Below, piece by piece: positions 7,964-16,698 of a stretch of DNA of 64,000 nt. This DNA comes from an uncultured Campylobacter sp. (lineage in GTDB: Bacteria; Campylobacterota; Campylobacteria; Campylobacterales; Campylobacteraceae). Where the stretch lies: the NCBI GenBank assembly GCA_934718785.1, contig CAKVAF010000002.1, forward strand, positions 51,521 to 115,520. The letters are read 5' to 3'. The notes below the pieces were generated by a model. That model was not told the origin of the DNA, did not search any database, and worked only from the letters and a program-made list of their open reading frames with translations. Positions within the stretch are counted from its first letter, which is position 1, and the number at the start of each line of letters is the position of its first letter. The translations under genes were made by a program, and so were the position numbers.

Positions 7964-8863
7964 ATGAGGCATTTTTTGACACTCAAAGATTACAGCAAGG
8001 ATGAAATTTTAGAGCTTTTAGAGCTGGCAAGCGCGCTTAAAAAAGAGCCTAAAAAGCTTTTAGCGGATAAAAGTTTGGCGATGATTTTTGAAAAAAGCTC
8101 TACGCGCACGCGCCTAGCCTTTGAGCTTGCGATCACGCAGCTTGGCGGAAATGCCTTGTTTTTAAGCGCAAATGACTTGCAGCTGAGTCGTGGCGAGCCT
8201 GTGAAAGATACGGCGCGCGTGATAGGCGCGATGGTTGATTTTATCATGCTTCGTGTCAATTCTCACGATACCTTGCTCGAATTTGCCAAATACTCCAAAG
8301 CCCCTATTATCAATGGTCTTAGCGATTTATATCATCCTACGCAAGTTCTGGGGGACTTGCTGACGATAAAAGAATTTAAAAAGAGCGGTAAAATCGCTTT
8401 CATCGGCGATACGAACAATATGGCAAACTCGTGGCTCATCGCTGCTTCGATTTTAGGCTATGAGATCGCACTAGCCTATCCAAAGGGCTATGAGATCGCA
8501 CCTAGCGTGCTTGAGTTTGCTAAAAACATGGCTTTAAAAAGCGGGGCTAAAATCACGCTCACGCACGATAAATTCGAGGCTTTAGCGGGCAAGGATGTGG
8601 TGATCACTGATACTTGGATTTCTATGGGGCAAGAAGCCGAGAAAGCTCAAAGGCTCAAAGATTTTGATGGCTTTATCATCGATGAAAGGGCGATGAGCGC
8701 GGCAAATAAGGGCGCGATTTTCTTGCACTGCTTGCCTGCGTATAGGGGCTTTGAGGTGAGCGATGAAGTCTTTGAAGCACACAGCGATGAGATTTTCACA
8801 GAAGCTGTGAATAGGCTTTATGTGGTCAAAGCCATTTTGTGCTTTTTAAACGCAAATAAATAG
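7964..8863 (+). CDS. argF: Ornithine carbamoyltransferase
   Basis: 299 residues. ArgF forms citrulline from carbamoyl phosphate and ornithine in arginine synthesis. The carbamoyl-phosphate loop SSTRTR is near residues 46-51, HPTQ near 127-130, the ornithine-binding FIGDTNNMANSW near 145-157 and the catalytic HCLP near 250, all intact. ATG at 7964 follows AAAGGAG. It lies 30 bp after the acyltransferase and, from memory, next to hemB in C. jejuni, so the acyltransferase looks inserted between two old neighbours. Confidence 0.95.
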   Translation: MRHFLTLKDYSKDEILELLELASALKKEPKKLLADKSLAMIFEKSSTRTRLAFELAITQLGGNALFLSANDLQLSRGEPVKDTARVIGAMVDFIMLRVNSHDTLLEFAKYSKAPIINGLSDLYHPTQVLGDLLTIKEFKKSGKIAFIGDTNNMANSWLIAASILGYEIALAYPKGYEIAPSVLEFAKNMALKSGAKITLTHDKFEALAGKDVVITDTWISMGQEAEKAQRLKDFDGFIIDERAMSAANKGAIFLHCLPAYRGFEVSDEVFEAHSDEIFTEAVNRLYVVKAILCFLNANK

Positions 8864-8918
8864 GACTATTTTATTTGTAATTTTGACGAACAAAACGGGT
8901 TTAGAACTTTATTTTTTA

Positions 8919-9254
8919 TCAATCGCCGTGTGTTGGGGCGTATTCAGGGTCGATGTCCATATTGTTAAGATAATCAATTTTTGCTTTTTCGCAGCGCTCA
9001 TCGCGCAGTTTGCGATAAGCATTTCTTTGCTTAAGCTCTTTATCGCTCAATGGGCGGTCTTCAAGCCAAGCGATATGAAAATAAGTATCATCAGGCTTTG
9101 AGTAAGCCTCGTAAAATTCGATATAGTCAAAATAATCTTTTTCGCTTTTATAGTCTATGGTCTCTTCGATGTAAATCGTCGGTCCAAAGCCCTTGTGATT
9201 TTGCGTATTGTGCCCAAATCCTGCAGTATAGCGAACTTTATAAGTGTGCATCAT
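8919..9254 (-). CDS. Hypothetical protein, tandem paralogue B
   Basis: 111 residues, or 110 if the second of two adjacent ATGs is used. It opens HTYKVRYTAGFG and has PTIYIEETIDYKSEKDYFDY, KPDDTYFHIAWLEDRPL and RNAYRKLRDERCEKAK. It is clearly paralogous to the neighbour at 9326-9670: the segments KPDDTYFHIAWLE and YRKLRD are shared. The protein is soluble, rich in Tyr, Asp and Lys, with no membrane span. It is the last gene of a unit headed by the ABC-F ATPase. Function unknown; I do not recognise a domain. Confidence 0.75.
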   Translation of the reverse strand: MMHTYKVRYTAGFGHNTQNHKGFGPTIYIEETIDYKSEKDYFDYIEFYEAYSKPDDTYFHIAWLEDRPLSDKELKQRNAYRKLRDERCEKAKIDYLNNMDIDPEYAPTHGD

Positions 9255-9325
9255 TTTTCCTTTTAAATATCAAATCTAAATTCCCCAAACAAAAGCCTTT
9301 ACAAGCGCTCTCATTTGGGGCATTT

Positions 9326-9670
9326 TCAGGCGTGCGTGTTGAGCACATCATCGATTTTATCTTCATCATGCACGCGCTCTTGGTGCGTTTTGATGAATTC
9401 TTGCTTTGCCTTTTCACAATGTGCGTCGCGCAGTTTGCGATACTCGTTGCGACTTTGAATTTCTTTTTCATTCAAAGCTCTATTTTCAAGCCAAGCGATA
9501 TGAAAGTAAGTATCATCAGGCTTTACATGGGATTTGAAAAAATCCACATAGTCAAAATAAGGCTTATCGCTACGATAATCCACATTTTCTTCGATATAAA
9601 TACTCGAGCTAAAGCCTCTAGCACTTTGCTCCCCACAGCCTGCGACATAGCGAATTTTATAAGTGTGCAT
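9326..9670 (-). CDS. Hypothetical protein, tandem paralogue A
   Basis: 114 residues from ATG 9670, which follows AAAAGGAGTGAAA; the upstream part of the open frame lies inside the ABC-F gene and is not expected to be translated. It opens HTYKIRYVAGCG and carries SSSIYIEENVDYRSDKPYFDY, KPDDTYFHIAWLENRAL and RNEYRKLRDAHCEKAK. It has diverged more than copy B at the C-terminus (KTHQERVHDED). It overlaps the ABC-F 3' end by 14 bp, suggesting coupled translation. From memory a protein of this sort follows the same ABC-F gene in C. jejuni (Cj0427 region). Function unknown. Confidence 0.75.
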   Translation of the reverse strand: MHTYKIRYVAGCGEQSARGFSSSIYIEENVDYRSDKPYFDYVDFFKSHVKPDDTYFHIAWLENRALNEKEIQSRNEYRKLRDAHCEKAKQEFIKTHQERVHDEDKIDDVLNTHA

Positions 9671-11243
9671 TTTCACTCCTTTTCTCAAACTCATCAAAAC
9701 TTCCGCGAAAATCAAGCAACTTGCCATCTTCTAAATGCCAAATGCGATTTGCAAAAGCGCTGATAAGCTCTCTATCATGGCTTATCATCAAAGCCACACC
9801 TTTAAAATTATATAAAGCCTCGCCCAAAGCGATAATCGCTTCAAGGTCTAGGTGATTATCAGGCTCATCTAAAAGCAAGAAATTCGGCTTTTCAAGCATA
9901 AGCTTAGCAAGCATTAAACGGTGCTTCTCGCCCCCGCTCAAAGAGCTTACTGCCTTTTCCTGCGCCGCACCACTAAAAAGCATACGCCCAAGGCACTTGC
10001 GAATTTCATCAATATCCTTGTGCTTTTCGCTCATCAGCCATTCATAAAGCTTCATTTCGCCGCTTATCTTACTCATCGTATCTTGCGCAAAATACCCAAA
10101 CTCAATGGTCGCACCCAAATGAATCTCACCCAAATCAGGCTTTATAAGCCCAGCGATGATCTTTGCCAAAGTCGTCTTACCCACGCCAGAAGCTCCAATC
10201 AATGCAATTTTATCATTTTTTTCAAACTTTAGCTCTAAATTTTCAAAAAGATTTTTATCATAAGCCTTTGAAACGCCTTTGATTTCGCAAATTTCATTGC
10301 CAATTTCTCTATTTGTGCGAAAGACTATGCTAGGATCGCGGCGCGAGCTTACTTTTATCTCTTCAAACTCGATTTTATCAAGGGCTTTTTGGCGGCTTGT
10401 GGCTTGCTTTGCCTTGCTAGCGTTTGCTGAGAAGCGTCGTATAAAGCTTTCTAGCTCGGCTCTGTCTTTCAAAGCCTTATCGCGCTTTAGCTCTGCTTGC
10501 TTTGCTAAAAGCGTAGAAGCCATATACCAGTCATCATAATTACCCGAAAAGTCTCTAATACTTTGAAAATCAACATCCAGAATGCGCGTGCAAATTCTAT
10601 TTAAAAAATGCCTATCGTGGCTGATGACTACGAGCGTGCCATCGTGGCGCAAAAGCTCATTTTCAAGCCAAGCTATGCTTTCTAAGTCAAGGTTATTCGT
10701 AGGTTCATCTAAAAAAAGCACCGAAGCATTCACAAACAAAAGCCTTGCTAAAAGCACCTTAAACTTATCCGCACTTTGCAAAGAGCTCATCGGCGCGTTA
10801 AAATCTTTGATTTTCAATGCTCCTAAAAGCTTCTCACAGCGCGTTTGTGCGTCATAGTTTGGATCTTCTTCGGCTGTGATGAGCTCAAGCTCGCTCAAGC
10901 GCTCGTTAATTTCATCTGTAAATTCAGGGCTTAAATAAAGCTTTTCCTTTTCTTTCATCGCTTCAAAAAGCCTTAAATTCGCGCTCATTACTGCATCCAT
11001 TATGCTTAGATTTTCAAAGGCAAATTGATCTTGCTCTAAGCTTGCAAACTCAACACCCGCGTCAAATTCCATACTGCCACTGCTTGGCTCAATTTCATTG
11101 CTTAAAATCTTTAAAAAAGTGCTTTTACCCGCCCCATTTGCGCCAATTAGCCCGTAACGCTCGCCTTTTTTCAGGCTTAAATTCACATTTTCAAACAAAG
11201 CCTGCTTTGCAAAACGCATGGATAAATTTTTAATTTCGACCAT
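9657..11243 (-). CDS. ABC-F family ATPase (YbiT-like)
   Basis: 528 residues with two ABC domains and no membrane part, the ABC-F design of ribosome-associated translation factors. Domain 1 has Walker A GANGAGKST (about 33-41) and FLDEPTNNLD; domain 2 has GASGVGKTT, LSGGEKHRLMLAKL and LLLDEPDNHLD. The signature of domain 1 is degenerate (SSLQSADKFKVLLA where LSGG-x-K-x-R is usual), as in YbiT-type members. The charged helical linker between the domains (about 240-315) is present. Likely role: acting at the ribosomal E site under stress. Antibiotic protection is possible but not shown by the sequence. Confidence 0.85.
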   Translation of the reverse strand: MVEIKNLSMRFAKQALFENVNLSLKKGERYGLIGANGAGKSTFLKILSNEIEPSSGSMEFDAGVEFASLEQDQFAFENLSIMDAVMSANLRLFEAMKEKEKLYLSPEFTDEINERLSELELITAEEDPNYDAQTRCEKLLGALKIKDFNAPMSSLQSADKFKVLLARLLFVNASVLFLDEPTNNLDLESIAWLENELLRHDGTLVVISHDRHFLNRICTRILDVDFQSIRDFSGNYDDWYMASTLLAKQAELKRDKALKDRAELESFIRRFSANASKAKQATSRQKALDKIEFEEIKVSSRRDPSIVFRTNREIGNEICEIKGVSKAYDKNLFENLELKFEKNDKIALIGASGVGKTTLAKIIAGLIKPDLGEIHLGATIEFGYFAQDTMSKISGEMKLYEWLMSEKHKDIDEIRKCLGRMLFSGAAQEKAVSSLSGGEKHRLMLAKLMLEKPNFLLLDEPDNHLDLEAIIALGEALYNFKGVALMISHDRELISAFANRIWHLEDGKLLDFRGSFDEFEKRSENAHL

Positions 11244-11284
11244 AAAATTTTCCTAGATTTTTGAAATTTCATCAAAGTTTGAAT

Positions 11285-12472
11285 TTATTTTCTAAACACT
11301 TCGTTTTTAAATTCTTTACATTCAAAGCCTTTTTTTGAAAGGCTCACAACGCGCAAAAAGCCGCCTGTATCGACTTTTCCTTCAAGTAAAAAAGCGCGCT
11401 TTGCAATTTGTATGGGCAGCTTTTGCCTGTTTCTATGCCCAAAAAGCTCGAAAGTATCAAGCGGAGAATTTTGCGTAAAAAGCTCGCCCACAGCTTTGCT
11501 GTCTTCATAGCCACCCACACCCATGATAAATTCTTCACTTGGCACAAAAGCAAGCTCTTTAGGCATATAGCTAAGTCCAGCGTGAGAGCAAAGCACCTTT
11601 TTATCGTCAAATTCGTAATAAAAGCATTCTTTAAAATGCGGATATAAAGTCCTTGCATGCGCCTTTGTGATTTTATCTTTTTTAAAGTCTTTAAGCGTGT
11701 TTTCGTTGAATTCTTTTGAGCTGGAACGTTTATTTTGCGCCCAAGAAATCAAATGTCTTTCGTGATTGCCCTCAAGTAAAATCACATTTTGTAAATCTTT
11801 AAGCTTATGAAGTAGTACTATAACCTTGCCATTTTCAATACCCCTATCAATATAATCGCCTAAAAAAATATAAAACTCATCCTTTTTAATCTTACCTAAA
11901 GCCTTTTTAAGCACGCTAAAGCAGCCTTGAATGTCGCCGATGTGATGAATTTTTTTATATTTGTTTAAATTATGGATTTGATAAAGGCATTTATGCCATT
12001 CATCAGGGCTTAAAAGCGTGTATTTTTTAGGCACTTTTTCCTTAGATAAAGAGAGCGCCACAGCTTCTAGGATGTGCTCTGGGATAAAAATTCCTGAGCT
12101 TTTGGCGTGATTTAAATTTCTTTGTTTGCAAAGCTCGAGCTCGCTTTTAAAATCTATAATGAAAAGCTTGTAGCGATAAGTATCGCACAAGTTTTGATAC
12201 TCTTTAAGCAGCGAAGAATTGGCATTGGGCGCATTGATGATACAAAAATCGCCCCGCTTCATCCTAAGCTCTAAAAGCTCAAAAAGCATTTTTGAAATTT
12301 CGCTCAAATGCGTGTAATTAAGCGTTTGAAAGCCATTTAAAAGCATTTTTAGCCCGCCTGCTAACATTCGCAAATCATTTAAATCAAGTGTATAATTTTC
12401 AAGCTTATTTTGCTTTATCCACTCGCTTTGACCGCTAAAATAATTGCCACGCAAAAGCAGTAAAATTCGCAA
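11285..12472 (-). CDS. Polynucleotide kinase-like / calcineurin-type phosphatase fusion
   Basis: 395 residues. The N-terminal 160 residues look like the kinase half of bacterial RNA-repair Pnkp proteins: ILLLRGNYFSGQSEWIKQN sits where the P-loop is expected and LDLNDLRML matches the substrate Asp region. The P-loop Lys is replaced by Gln (GNYFSGQS), so ATP phosphotransfer is doubtful. Residues 190-395 are a metallophosphoesterase with GDIQGC, FLGDYIDRG, LEGNHERH and SHAGL, all metal ligands intact. The ligase domain of full Pnkp is absent. It ends 2 bases before the PhnA-like gene on its upstream side, so both are probably one unit. Likely a 2',3'-phosphoesterase or phosphatase acting on nucleic acid ends. 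Confidence 0.75.
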   Translation of the reverse strand: MRILLLLRGNYFSGQSEWIKQNKLENYTLDLNDLRMLAGGLKMLLNGFQTLNYTHLSEISKMLFELLELRMKRGDFCIINAPNANSSLLKEYQNLCDTYRYKLFIIDFKSELELCKQRNLNHAKSSGIFIPEHILEAVALSLSKEKVPKKYTLLSPDEWHKCLYQIHNLNKYKKIHHIGDIQGCFSVLKKALGKIKKDEFYIFLGDYIDRGIENGKVIVLLHKLKDLQNVILLEGNHERHLISWAQNKRSSSKEFNENTLKDFKKDKITKAHARTLYPHFKECFYYEFDDKKVLCSHAGLSYMPKELAFVPSEEFIMGVGGYEDSKAVGELFTQNSPLDTFELFGHRNRQKLPIQIAKRAFLLEGKVDTGGFLRVVSLSKKGFECKEFKNEVFRK

Positions 12473-12473
12473 T

Positions 12474-12683
12474 TTAAGCTTTCTTTAAAAACTCGGTTTT
12501 AAGCACGATAACGCCTAATTTATCGATTTTTGCTTCGATTTCGCTTTCTTTGTTTGTGAGTTTAATGTTTTTAATGAGTGTGCCACGTTTTAAAGTGCTG
12601 CTTGCACCATTAATTTTTAAATCCTTAATCACGCTCACACTATCGCCATTATTCAGCTCGTTGCCATTGCTGTCTTTTGTCAT
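12474..12683 (-). CDS. PhnA/YjdM-like C-terminal domain protein
   Basis: 69 residues. It matches the C-terminal SH3-like domain of the PhnA/YjdM family: TKDSNGNELNNGDSVSVIKDLKING, then KRGTLIKNIKL and GVIVLKTEFLKK. The N-terminal zinc ribbon of the E. coli protein is missing. The old name, alkylphosphonate utilisation protein, does not define a function; the family role is unproven. The stop codon is 1 base before the start of the kinase-phosphatase gene, consistent with an operon. Confidence 0.8.
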   Translation of the reverse strand: MTKDSNGNELNNGDSVSVIKDLKINGASSTLKRGTLIKNIKLTNKESEIEAKIDKLGVIVLKTEFLKKA

Positions 12684-12752
12684 TGTTTTTCTTTCTTTTT
12701 TCTTTATTTTTTTAACTTATGCTTAATTTTAGCATACCTTAATAAATTTGCA

Positions 12753-12772
12753 TTGCGCTTTTAAAAGCGCAA
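12753..12772 (-). terminator. Hairpin between metQ copy 1 and the PhnA-like gene
   Basis: TTGCGCTTTT and AAAAGCGCAA make a perfect 10-bp inverted repeat just past the first metQ stop. The T tract after it is weak, so termination may be partial. Confidence 0.5.
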
Positions 12773-12776
12773 AAGC

Positions 12777-13550
12777 TTAATTTACAGGGATCACAGCACC
12801 ATTAAAGTTCTTTTTCACAAACTCGGCCACTTCCTTGCCTTGTAAAATTTCTTTAAGCACTTTAGATTTTGCGCTGTTTTCTTCGCCTTTTCGCACCGCT
12901 AAAACAATCGCGTAATTGCTCGTTTTATCTTCTAAAAATAATCCATCTTTTAAAGGATTAAGCCCAGCCCCTAGCGCATAATTTGTCATAATCACGGCTA
13001 TATCAGCATCGCTTAGTGCGCGTGGGAGTTGCGCTGCTTTTAGCTCGTCAAATTTAAGATTTTTAGTATTTTTTGTGATATCACTTGGCGTGGCTTCAGC
13101 ACTTTGCTTAAACTCGATGAGTCCAGCTTTTTGCAAAAGCTCTAGGCTTCTTGCTTCATTGCTTGGATCATTTGGAATTGCTACGCGAGCGCCATTTTTA
13201 AGCTCTTTTAAATCCTTGATTTTGCTAGAATAAATCGCCATAGGCACAAGCACGACAGCGCCTAGTGAGACTAAATTGGCTTTGTTGTTTTTATTAAAAG
13301 CGTCTAAAAAAGGCTTGTGCTGATATAAATTTGCGTCCAAATCCCCACTAAATAGAGCCAAATCAGGCGTTACATAGTCGTTAAACTCTTTATGCTCGAT
13401 TTTAAAGCCCTTTTTTTCAAACAAAGGCTTAGCAAATTCGATAATCTCGCCATAAGGAGTTGGCGTAGAACCTATGATAATCGTCTTTTCATCGGCTTTT
13501 ACAAAGCCAAGAACTAGCAAAAATGTAAAAAATAGTTTTAAAAATTTCAT
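12777..13550 (-). CDS. metQ: MetQ/NlpA-family methionine-binding protein, copy 1
   Basis: 257 residues. The first 19 form a Sec signal peptide (KFLKLFFTFLLVLGFVKA) cut before DEKTIIIG. There is no lipobox cysteine, so it should be a soluble periplasmic protein, unlike classical NlpA lipoproteins. Family landmarks: GSTPTPYGEI, DLDANLYQHKPFLDAFN, AIPNDPSNEARSLELL and ADIAVIMTNYALGAG. These proteins deliver D- or L-methionine or related compounds to MetI/MetN. It is the last of three tandem paralogues; no permease or ATPase gene adjoins them here. Confidence 0.88.
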   Translation of the reverse strand: MKFLKLFFTFLLVLGFVKADEKTIIIGSTPTPYGEIIEFAKPLFEKKGFKIEHKEFNDYVTPDLALFSGDLDANLYQHKPFLDAFNKNNKANLVSLGAVVLVPMAIYSSKIKDLKELKNGARVAIPNDPSNEARSLELLQKAGLIEFKQSAEATPSDITKNTKNLKFDELKAAQLPRALSDADIAVIMTNYALGAGLNPLKDGLFLEDKTSNYAIVLAVRKGEENSAKSKVLKEILQGKEVAEFVKKNFNGAVIPVN

Positions 13551-13567
13551 TGTTTTTCCTTAATAAC

Positions 13568-14341
13568 TTAAAATGTCAAAATAATGCTATCGCCATATCT
13601 ATCAAGCATAAATTTCTTTAAAGGCTCGCTTTTTAGCACTTCTTCAATTACTTTTGTTTTTTTAGAATTCGCATCTTCTTTGCGCACCACGACAAAATTT
13701 GCATAAGGGCTTTCTTTAGCTTCTAAGAAAATGGCGTCTTTTACAGGCTTAAGCCCATAATCAAGCGCGTAATTTGTATTGATCACTGCAATTTCTACAT
13801 CACTTAAAGCGCGCGGCACTTGTGCGGCTTTGAGCTCTTTGAATTTGAGCTTTTTAGGATTTTCTTTAATATCTAGAGGAGTTTTAAGCGCGTTTTTGTT
13901 ATCTAGCTTGATAAGACCTGCACTTTGTAAAATCTCTAAAGCGCGGCTTTCATTTGTAGGATCATTTGGAATTGCCACGCTCGCGCCATCTTTAAGCTCT
14001 TTTAAATCCTTGTTTTTTTTTGAATAAACGCCCATAGGCAAAATCATAAGGCTAGCCACGGCTTGTAAATCCGTGCTCTGAGCTTTATTAAACTCATCCA
14101 AAAAAGGTTTGTGCTGGAATAAATTCGCATCCAAAGCCTTTTCATTTAAGGCTTTGTTAGGGATAGAATAATCGCTAAACTCGACCACTTCTAAATCATA
14201 GCCCTTTTGTTTAAAATAAGACTTAGAAAATTCCAAAATCTCGCCATAAGGCACAGGAGTTGCCCCGATGACAAGCTTATCATTTGCCTTTAAAAAGCTA
14301 AGAACTAACAAAAATGCTAAAAATAGTTTTAAAAATTTCAT
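13568..14341 (-). CDS. metQ: MetQ/NlpA-family methionine-binding protein, copy 2
   Basis: 257 residues from ATG 14341, which follows AAGGAAAAAACA; an upstream alternative start adds eight residues that are not signal-like. The signal peptide (KFLKLFLAFLLVLSFLKA) is nearly the same as in copy 1 and again lacks a lipobox Cys. Landmarks: GATPVPYGEILEF, NLFQHKPFLDEFN, AIPNDPTNESRALEIL and VEIAVINTNYALDYG. It is 17 bp upstream of copy 1. The near-identical signal peptides suggest copies 1 and 2 arose by a more recent duplication than copy 3. Confidence 0.88.
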   Translation of the reverse strand: MKFLKLFLAFLLVLSFLKANDKLVIGATPVPYGEILEFSKSYFKQKGYDLEVVEFSDYSIPNKALNEKALDANLFQHKPFLDEFNKAQSTDLQAVASLMILPMGVYSKKNKDLKELKDGASVAIPNDPTNESRALEILQSAGLIKLDNKNALKTPLDIKENPKKLKFKELKAAQVPRALSDVEIAVINTNYALDYGLKPVKDAIFLEAKESPYANFVVVRKEDANSKKTKVIEEVLKSEPLKKFMLDRYGDSIILTF

Positions 14342-14511
14342 TGTTTTTTCCTTATTGTTACGCACTTTGTTGCTTTAAAAATAAATTTAAAACTCGCGCT
14401 AGGGTTTTTGAATTGATTTAAATTTTGCTTTCGTCAAATTTAGATCGTTTCTTGTGATGACAAAAGCTAAAATTCAATTTCAAAACTTATACTCAAAAAC
14501 CAAGTCTTTCA

Positions 14512-15285
14512 TTAAAACGCTGGGACGACTGCGCCTTTATATTTATCCAGTATAAATTTTTTCACCGCTTCACTCTGCAAAGCCTTCTTTAAAGCCTTTA
14601 TTTTAGCGCTGTTTTCATTACCTTCTTTAACGACAAGCACATTCACATAAGGGCTTGAGCTGTCTTCAATCACTAAAGAGTCTTTCACAGGGTTTAAATT
14701 CGCCGCCATTGCATAATTTGAATTGATCACCGCATAATCAACTTCGCTCAAAGCACGTGGCAACTGCGCAGGCTTTAGCTCGATGAACTGAAGTTTTTTA
14801 TCGTTTTTGCTGATATCAAGTGGAGTTTTTAAAGCGTTTGTTTGCTTGAAAGAAATCACGCCTGTTTTAGCGATGATATCAAGCGCGCGGCTTTCGTTTG
14901 TCGGGTCATTTGGGATAGCGATTTTAGCCTTTTGTGCTGGCTCAAATTTTTTGTGCTTGCTTGAATAAACGCCCATAGGCTCAAGATGAATGCCTGCAAC
15001 GCTGACTAAATGCGTTTTGTTGTTTTTGTTAAACTCGTTTAAATAAGGCGTGTGCTGGAAGAAATTCGCATCCAAATCGCCACTTTCAGTAGCCAAATTA
15101 GGCTGAACATAATCGTTAAATTCTTTAACTTCAAGCTCAAAGCCCTCTTTTTTAAGCTCTGGCTTGATAAATTCCAAAATTTCAGCATGAGGTACTGGCG
15201 TAGCACCGACGATGATTTTTTCAGCTGCTTGTGCGCTCAAACTCAAAACTAGCCCTACAAATGCGGCTACGATAGATTTTTTCAT
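14512..15285 (-). CDS. metQ: MetQ/NlpA-family methionine-binding protein, copy 3
   Basis: 257 residues from ATG 15285, preceded by AAAGGAGTTTTT. The signal peptide (KKSIVAAFVGLVLSLSAQA) ends AQA before AEKIIVGATPVPHAEILEF and lacks a lipobox Cys. Landmarks: DLDANFFQHTPYLNEFN, AIPNDPTNESRALDII and VDYAVINSNYAMAAN. It is the first gene of the three, with 170 bp of AT-rich DNA before copy 2. From memory C. jejuni also has three such genes together (Cj0770c-Cj0772c) but next to metI and metN, which are not found here. Confidence 0.88.
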   Translation of the reverse strand: MKKSIVAAFVGLVLSLSAQAAEKIIVGATPVPHAEILEFIKPELKKEGFELEVKEFNDYVQPNLATESGDLDANFFQHTPYLNEFNKNNKTHLVSVAGIHLEPMGVYSSKHKKFEPAQKAKIAIPNDPTNESRALDIIAKTGVISFKQTNALKTPLDISKNDKKLQFIELKPAQLPRALSEVDYAVINSNYAMAANLNPVKDSLVIEDSSSPYVNVLVVKEGNENSAKIKALKKALQSEAVKKFILDKYKGAVVPAF

Positions 15286-15479
15286 AAAAACTCCTTTGAA
15301 AGCTTTGAAAAGCTTAAAATTTAGGCGCAATTTTAGCTTAGTTTTGTTTAAAAGCTACTGAAAATGTAAATTTCTTTATATTTTATTCTAAAAAGCTAAA
15401 TTTAAGGCTTTGAATGAGATTTAAATTTAAAAATAAATTTCAAATTTTGGCTTGATTAAAGATAAGATTGAAGCTTATT

Positions 15480-16698
15480 TTAAGCTTTTTTAGCCTTCTT
15501 TTTAATCTTTGAAATTTCTTTAAAAAGCTTGAAAAATCCGCCTTTATACCAAGTTTTGTAAGCCTTGATTAAAGCAGAGCCCAGCTCATAGGGCGCGCTT
15601 TGCTTTTCTTTAATGCCAATTTTAAAGTCTTCATAGCTTTTTAGGGGCGGCATTTTAAGCTCGGGGCACGTTTTTATAAGCTTAAAATAAGCTTTATTTT
15701 GCAAAATGTGGCGCGCAAAAGTAAGGGGCAAAAGATAAAGCAGTTTAAGCACTTCAAAACCCTGTGAATGCGTCATCATCGCATAGCCTAGCTTATAGGC
15801 AAGGTGATTTCTTATGCGCTGAATACTGTAAGTTGTTTGCGCGCAAATGCCTTTTGTATAGGTACTGCCGCCGAGTTTAAGCCATTTTTGATAATACTCT
15901 TGCCAGCTTTACCAAGTGTGCTTACAAAGAGCGTTGTTCCAAAAGCGCTGCGTGCTGCCATAAGCGTGGATAATGCTTGAGTTTAGGCTGGTTTTTAAGC
16001 ACACTTGCCCGACATATTTATTTTTATCTAAATTTTTAATCTTAATTTTATTTTCAAGCACATATAAAGAAAAAAGCGCTTGATCGTCTATAAATTCGGC
16101 CCTACGCGCTAAATTTTTATAAATGAATTTATAAAATACTAATGGGTTTTTTAAGTTGTCATTTAACAAAAGCACAGGCAACATCCAAACGGTAGCATTT
16201 TGGAGCTTATTTTGATAAAAAATGTGATTTAAAGGAGTTTTGCCTTTGTAGGCTGCTAGCGCAAAGTGCTTATTTTTAAGCTTGAAAAGCTCTTTTACAC
16301 TTTTTAAAAGCAAAACATCAAAGTCCAAATAAAGGATATTCTCGCACTCTTCTAAAAATTTCAAGGCTTCAAAGCGCGCAAAAGCAAGGTGAGTCCAGCG
16401 GTTTAAAAAAGAATTACGCTCTAACCCACCCCCCCCCCCTGCGCTTTAGCTAAATTTCCAAGCTTTTTTAAAAACACTTCTTTGCTAAAGTCTATAAATT
16501 CACACTTTGCTTCTTTGTTAAATTGAGCGATTTTAAGCATTAAATTTTTATCATTTTGATTAAAACTATCGTGAGTGATATAGAATTTATCGATATCTAA
16601 AGGCATTTTATCTTTGAGATTGAGCATTAAAGTGCCTATGCTAAAGGCACTATCTTTAGTCGCTGCAAGTAAAATGGTGTTTTATAGGGCTTTGACAT
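15480..16698 (-). pseudogene. Family 8 glycosyltransferase, broken and phase-variable
   Basis: The parts of one GT8 protein are read in three frames. The ATG at 16698 gives MSKPYKTP, then a one-base shift near 16676 leads to ILLAATKDSAFSIGTLMLNL, the GT8 first strand. A run of 11 C at 16429-16439 (G on the coding strand) shifts the frame again. After it comes RNSFLNRWTHLAFARFEAL and the DxD motif LYLDFDVLLL. An in-frame TAA at 15909-15911 then cuts off a C-terminal part with HLAYKLGYAM and PYELGSALIKA, the YKLG module also seen at 6629-7933. The ATG overlaps the stop of the upstream flavin-fold gene. At least three lesions, one of them reversible. Confidence 0.8.
16429..16439 (-). repeat. Poly-G (C on + strand) tract of 11, phase-variation site
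   Basis: Eleven C on the plus strand inside the GT8 gene. With 11, the N-terminal frame ends at TAG 16421-16423 after AQGGGVG. Twelve (or nine) would join it to the frame carrying the DxD motif, so the present length is an OFF state. Confidence 0.85.

Noticed and set aside
9050..9763. Long + strand reading frames opposite the tandem small genes and the ABC-F gene.
   Set aside because: They are shadows of well-supported minus-strand genes and have no ribosome sites.
12777..15285. MetQ copies as NlpA lipoproteins.
   Set aside because: None of the three signal peptides contains a lipobox cysteine.
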